DNA of 42,101 nucleotides from GCA-003244245 sp038276315 (GTDB lineage: Bacteria; Actinomycetota; Actinomycetes; Mycobacteriales; Pseudonocardiaceae). Under the pieces are notes generated by a model. It did not search any database and was not told where the DNA came from. It saw only the letters and a list, made by a program, of their open reading frames with translations. Position numbers and translations under genes: made by a program. This document shows positions 40,626 through 42,101 of the stretch, piece after piece; within the stretch, counting starts at the first letter, position 1, and each line of letters begins with the position of its first letter. The stretch spans positions 1 through 42,101 of the forward strand of contig JBBPZY010000273.1 of the NCBI GenBank assembly GCA_038276315.1, read 5' to 3'.

Positions 40626-41764
40626 TTAGCTGCGTAGGGCGGACTTGGTGATCCAGGCATCCCAGGGGATGGCCCAGTCGTAGTAGTCGCCGTCCTCGGG
40701 CCCCAGCTGTTGGGACGAGCCGGTGATCTCGACGGGGTCTCCGGGCAGCACCGCGTCGAACACCGCCTTCGCATTTGACGGGGAGAGGTTGATGCAGCCG
40801 TGCGAGACGTTCGTCTTGCCCTGCTCGGATACCGACCACGGAGCCGAGTGAGTGAACTCGCCGTTGTAGGAGATTCGGACCGCCCAGCGCGCTTCGACGT
40901 TCTGGTAATCGTATTTCGGGTTGGTCATGAAGAAGACCGGATACTTGGCCATCACCACGTGCGTGCCGCTCTGGGTGAGCCGGCCCGGATCAGAGTCCAG
41001 GCCGTAGCTGGCCGGATAGTCGGCGACCTGGACCCCGTCGGCGTAGCCCACCATCCGGTGGGTCTGGGTGTCGCCCCTGAGCACGTAGGACCGGCCGATG
41101 CTGAAGCTTGAGCTGAGATCTTCCTTGCCGTAGGCGCCGTTGCCCAAGGACAGCCCGTACAGCTTGGCGGTAACACTGACCTGCGTGTTGGGGGTGAAGT
41201 AGGTCTTGGGCCGCCAGTGCACCGTGGGTGTCGTCCAGCCATGCCCAGGCCCCCTCGGTGGGCACCGAGGTCTGGACCGACAGGGCAATCGGCATGGCGA
41301 CGCCGTAGGTGGCGCTGTCGCCGACGTTCATGCTCGCGCTGATCAGGTCATCGGGCTTGATAGTGTGGAACGAGCCGTGGACTGGGGATCTGCTTACCGT
41401 CAGAACCGGTGGCGGTGCCCGACCAGGTGTAGGTCTTGTCGTAGCCCAGCGGCTCGCTGACGGTCCAGACCGTCTTGTTCGCCGATAGCGCTCCGGCCAC
41501 CGCCTTGCCGCCCGGATTGGCCAGCCGGACAGCGTCGAACACCCCACCGATGACCGAGATCTGGGTCGGGCCTACCGGGTTGATCCCCGTGGCGCCGTTG
41601 GCGGGCTGCATGAGGACCCTGGGCGACGGGGCGAGCGGGGCGCCGACGGAGTTTCGCGCGGTGGCGCTGCACGCGGTCATCAGAGTCAACATCGCGAGGA
41701 TCAACCCCAGCAGCGGGCTCGTAACCTGCCACAACCGGCCCGCGAACCTGCACCTCAACGTCAC
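40626..41764 (-). pseudogene. L,D-transpeptidase lipoprotein gene broken by two +1 frameshifts
   Basis: Three frames together give one L,D-transpeptidase of about 375 aa. The N-terminal piece has a lipoprotein signal (LLGLILAMLTLMTAC, Cys32) and an Ig-like domain to YTWSGTATGSDGKQIP. An extra C (complement of 41384-41387) shifts to VHGSFHTIKPDDL, MNVGDSATYGVAMPIAL and VPTEGAWAWLDD. A second extra C (complement of 41226-41228) shifts to TVHWRPKTYFTPNTQVSV. The catalytic YkuD domain follows, with SHGCINLSPSNAKAVFDAV (His and nucleophile Cys) and the end WDAWITKSALRS. About 15 residues also seem to be missing between VAMPIAL and SVQTSV. Only the catalytic fragment is an intact ORF, without a signal. 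Confidence 0.82.
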
Positions 41765-42101
41765 CGCGGCTCCCTGCGCAGTCTTGCTGCCCCGCCGCCG
41801 CTGTGCAGCCTGTGGTTAGGCGCGCACTCCGGTCGGGGCCGCTCTTGTCCATAGTGCCAGCCCAGCCTGCTCGCCGCCCACCGCGGAAGATCGCATCCTC
41901 TCGCTCGCGCTCTATTACGACCACGGACTCGACCCGGCCGGGTGGCTATAGCCCTGTAGTACTAACGGGGCTGCGCCCCAGCCCGACGAGGCATGCCGTG
42001 GTCCGGCTGGGTGAGGGGGCTCCGGTCGGGCGGTGTGACGGTGCCCTGCTGGACCCGTGTTGGTACCGCTCGTTGGCGGTGGTTGGCTGCTTGAGCCGCC
42101 C
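41765..42101. other. right-end non-coding stretch with a palindrome cluster
   Basis: No gene is supported. GGGAG lies six bases before the transpeptidase GTG. Three close symmetric elements occur at 41944-41979: GGCTATAGCC, TAGTACTA and GGGGC-tgc-GCCCC. The last 100 bases are GC-rich, with short open frames that match nothing recognised, and may be the edge of a gene outside the window. Confidence 0.45.

Overview
This is a high-GC, gene-dense actinobacterial chromosome segment. GTG starts and 4-base ATGA/GTGA gene overlaps are common, and several promoters look leaderless. From 173 to 22956 the gene order matches the Mycobacterium tuberculosis Rv1691-Rv1713 block, as recalled from general knowledge: TPR protein, HAD phosphatase, a 55-aa protein, tlyA, nadK, recN, steA, steB/mctB, pyrG, Nudix, (ald), xerD, parA-like, scpA, scpB, rluB, cmk, plsC-like, der. 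The genes resemble the Mycobacteriales/Pseudonocardiales branch, but the species cannot be named from the window.

Layout. 1-141: 3' end of a 5S rRNA and its terminator, so an rRNA operon lies just upstream. 173-4058: housekeeping run ending in nadK. 4150-6330: a decayed insertion between nadK and recN, with a two-domain VOC gene interrupted by TAA, an intact VOC/PhnB-like gene, and minus-strand relics of an NmrA-like gene and a SAM methyltransferase. 6476-18203: the conserved block covering DNA repair, septation/copper envelope proteins, CTP synthesis, ADP-ribose hydrolysis, alanine dehydrogenase and chromosome resolution/segregation. 18214-19974: a minus-strand DrrAB-type ABC exporter inserted in the block. 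20127-22956: cmk, acyltransferase, der. 23043-26067: a DsbA/FrnE-like oxidoreductase and a GH15-like protein fused in frame to a VKOR-like membrane domain. 26179-26252: tRNA-Pro(GGG).

Beyond the tRNA the window becomes accessory. 26550-28005 holds relics of pspAB, htpX and a BON-domain gene; the htpX relic is joined in frame to a NarL/DevR-type response regulator. 28124-31011 is a complete copper-efflux operon (csoR-copZ-copA, minus) with a CsoR-type operator. 31023-34736 is a translationally coupled amino-acid ABC importer operon ending in a class V PLP enzyme, driven by a near-consensus promoter. 34857-38155 holds a SAM methyltransferase and a divergent persulfide-response cluster (cstR, cstB, OsmC family). 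38255-38858 is a broken methyltransferase. 39055-40372 is an NlpC/P60 cell-wall hydrolase behind a c-di-AMP (ydaO-type) riboswitch. 40626-41764 is an L,D-transpeptidase lipoprotein gene broken by two frameshifts.

How it fits together. The core block couples cell-cycle functions (XerD, ScpA/B, ParA-like, SteA/SteB) with nucleotide and lipid supply. The accessory side is a stress module: Cu(I) efflux under a Cys-His-Cys CsoR, and persulfide detoxification under a paralogous Cys-Cys CstR. No CRISPR array, prophage or intact transposase was seen. The most notable signals are the GH15-VKOR fusion with an internal ribosome binding site, the three-frame repeated start of tlyA, the importer-PLP enzyme operon, the CsoR/CstR pair, and the concentration of small indels in non-core genes while the core block stays intact.
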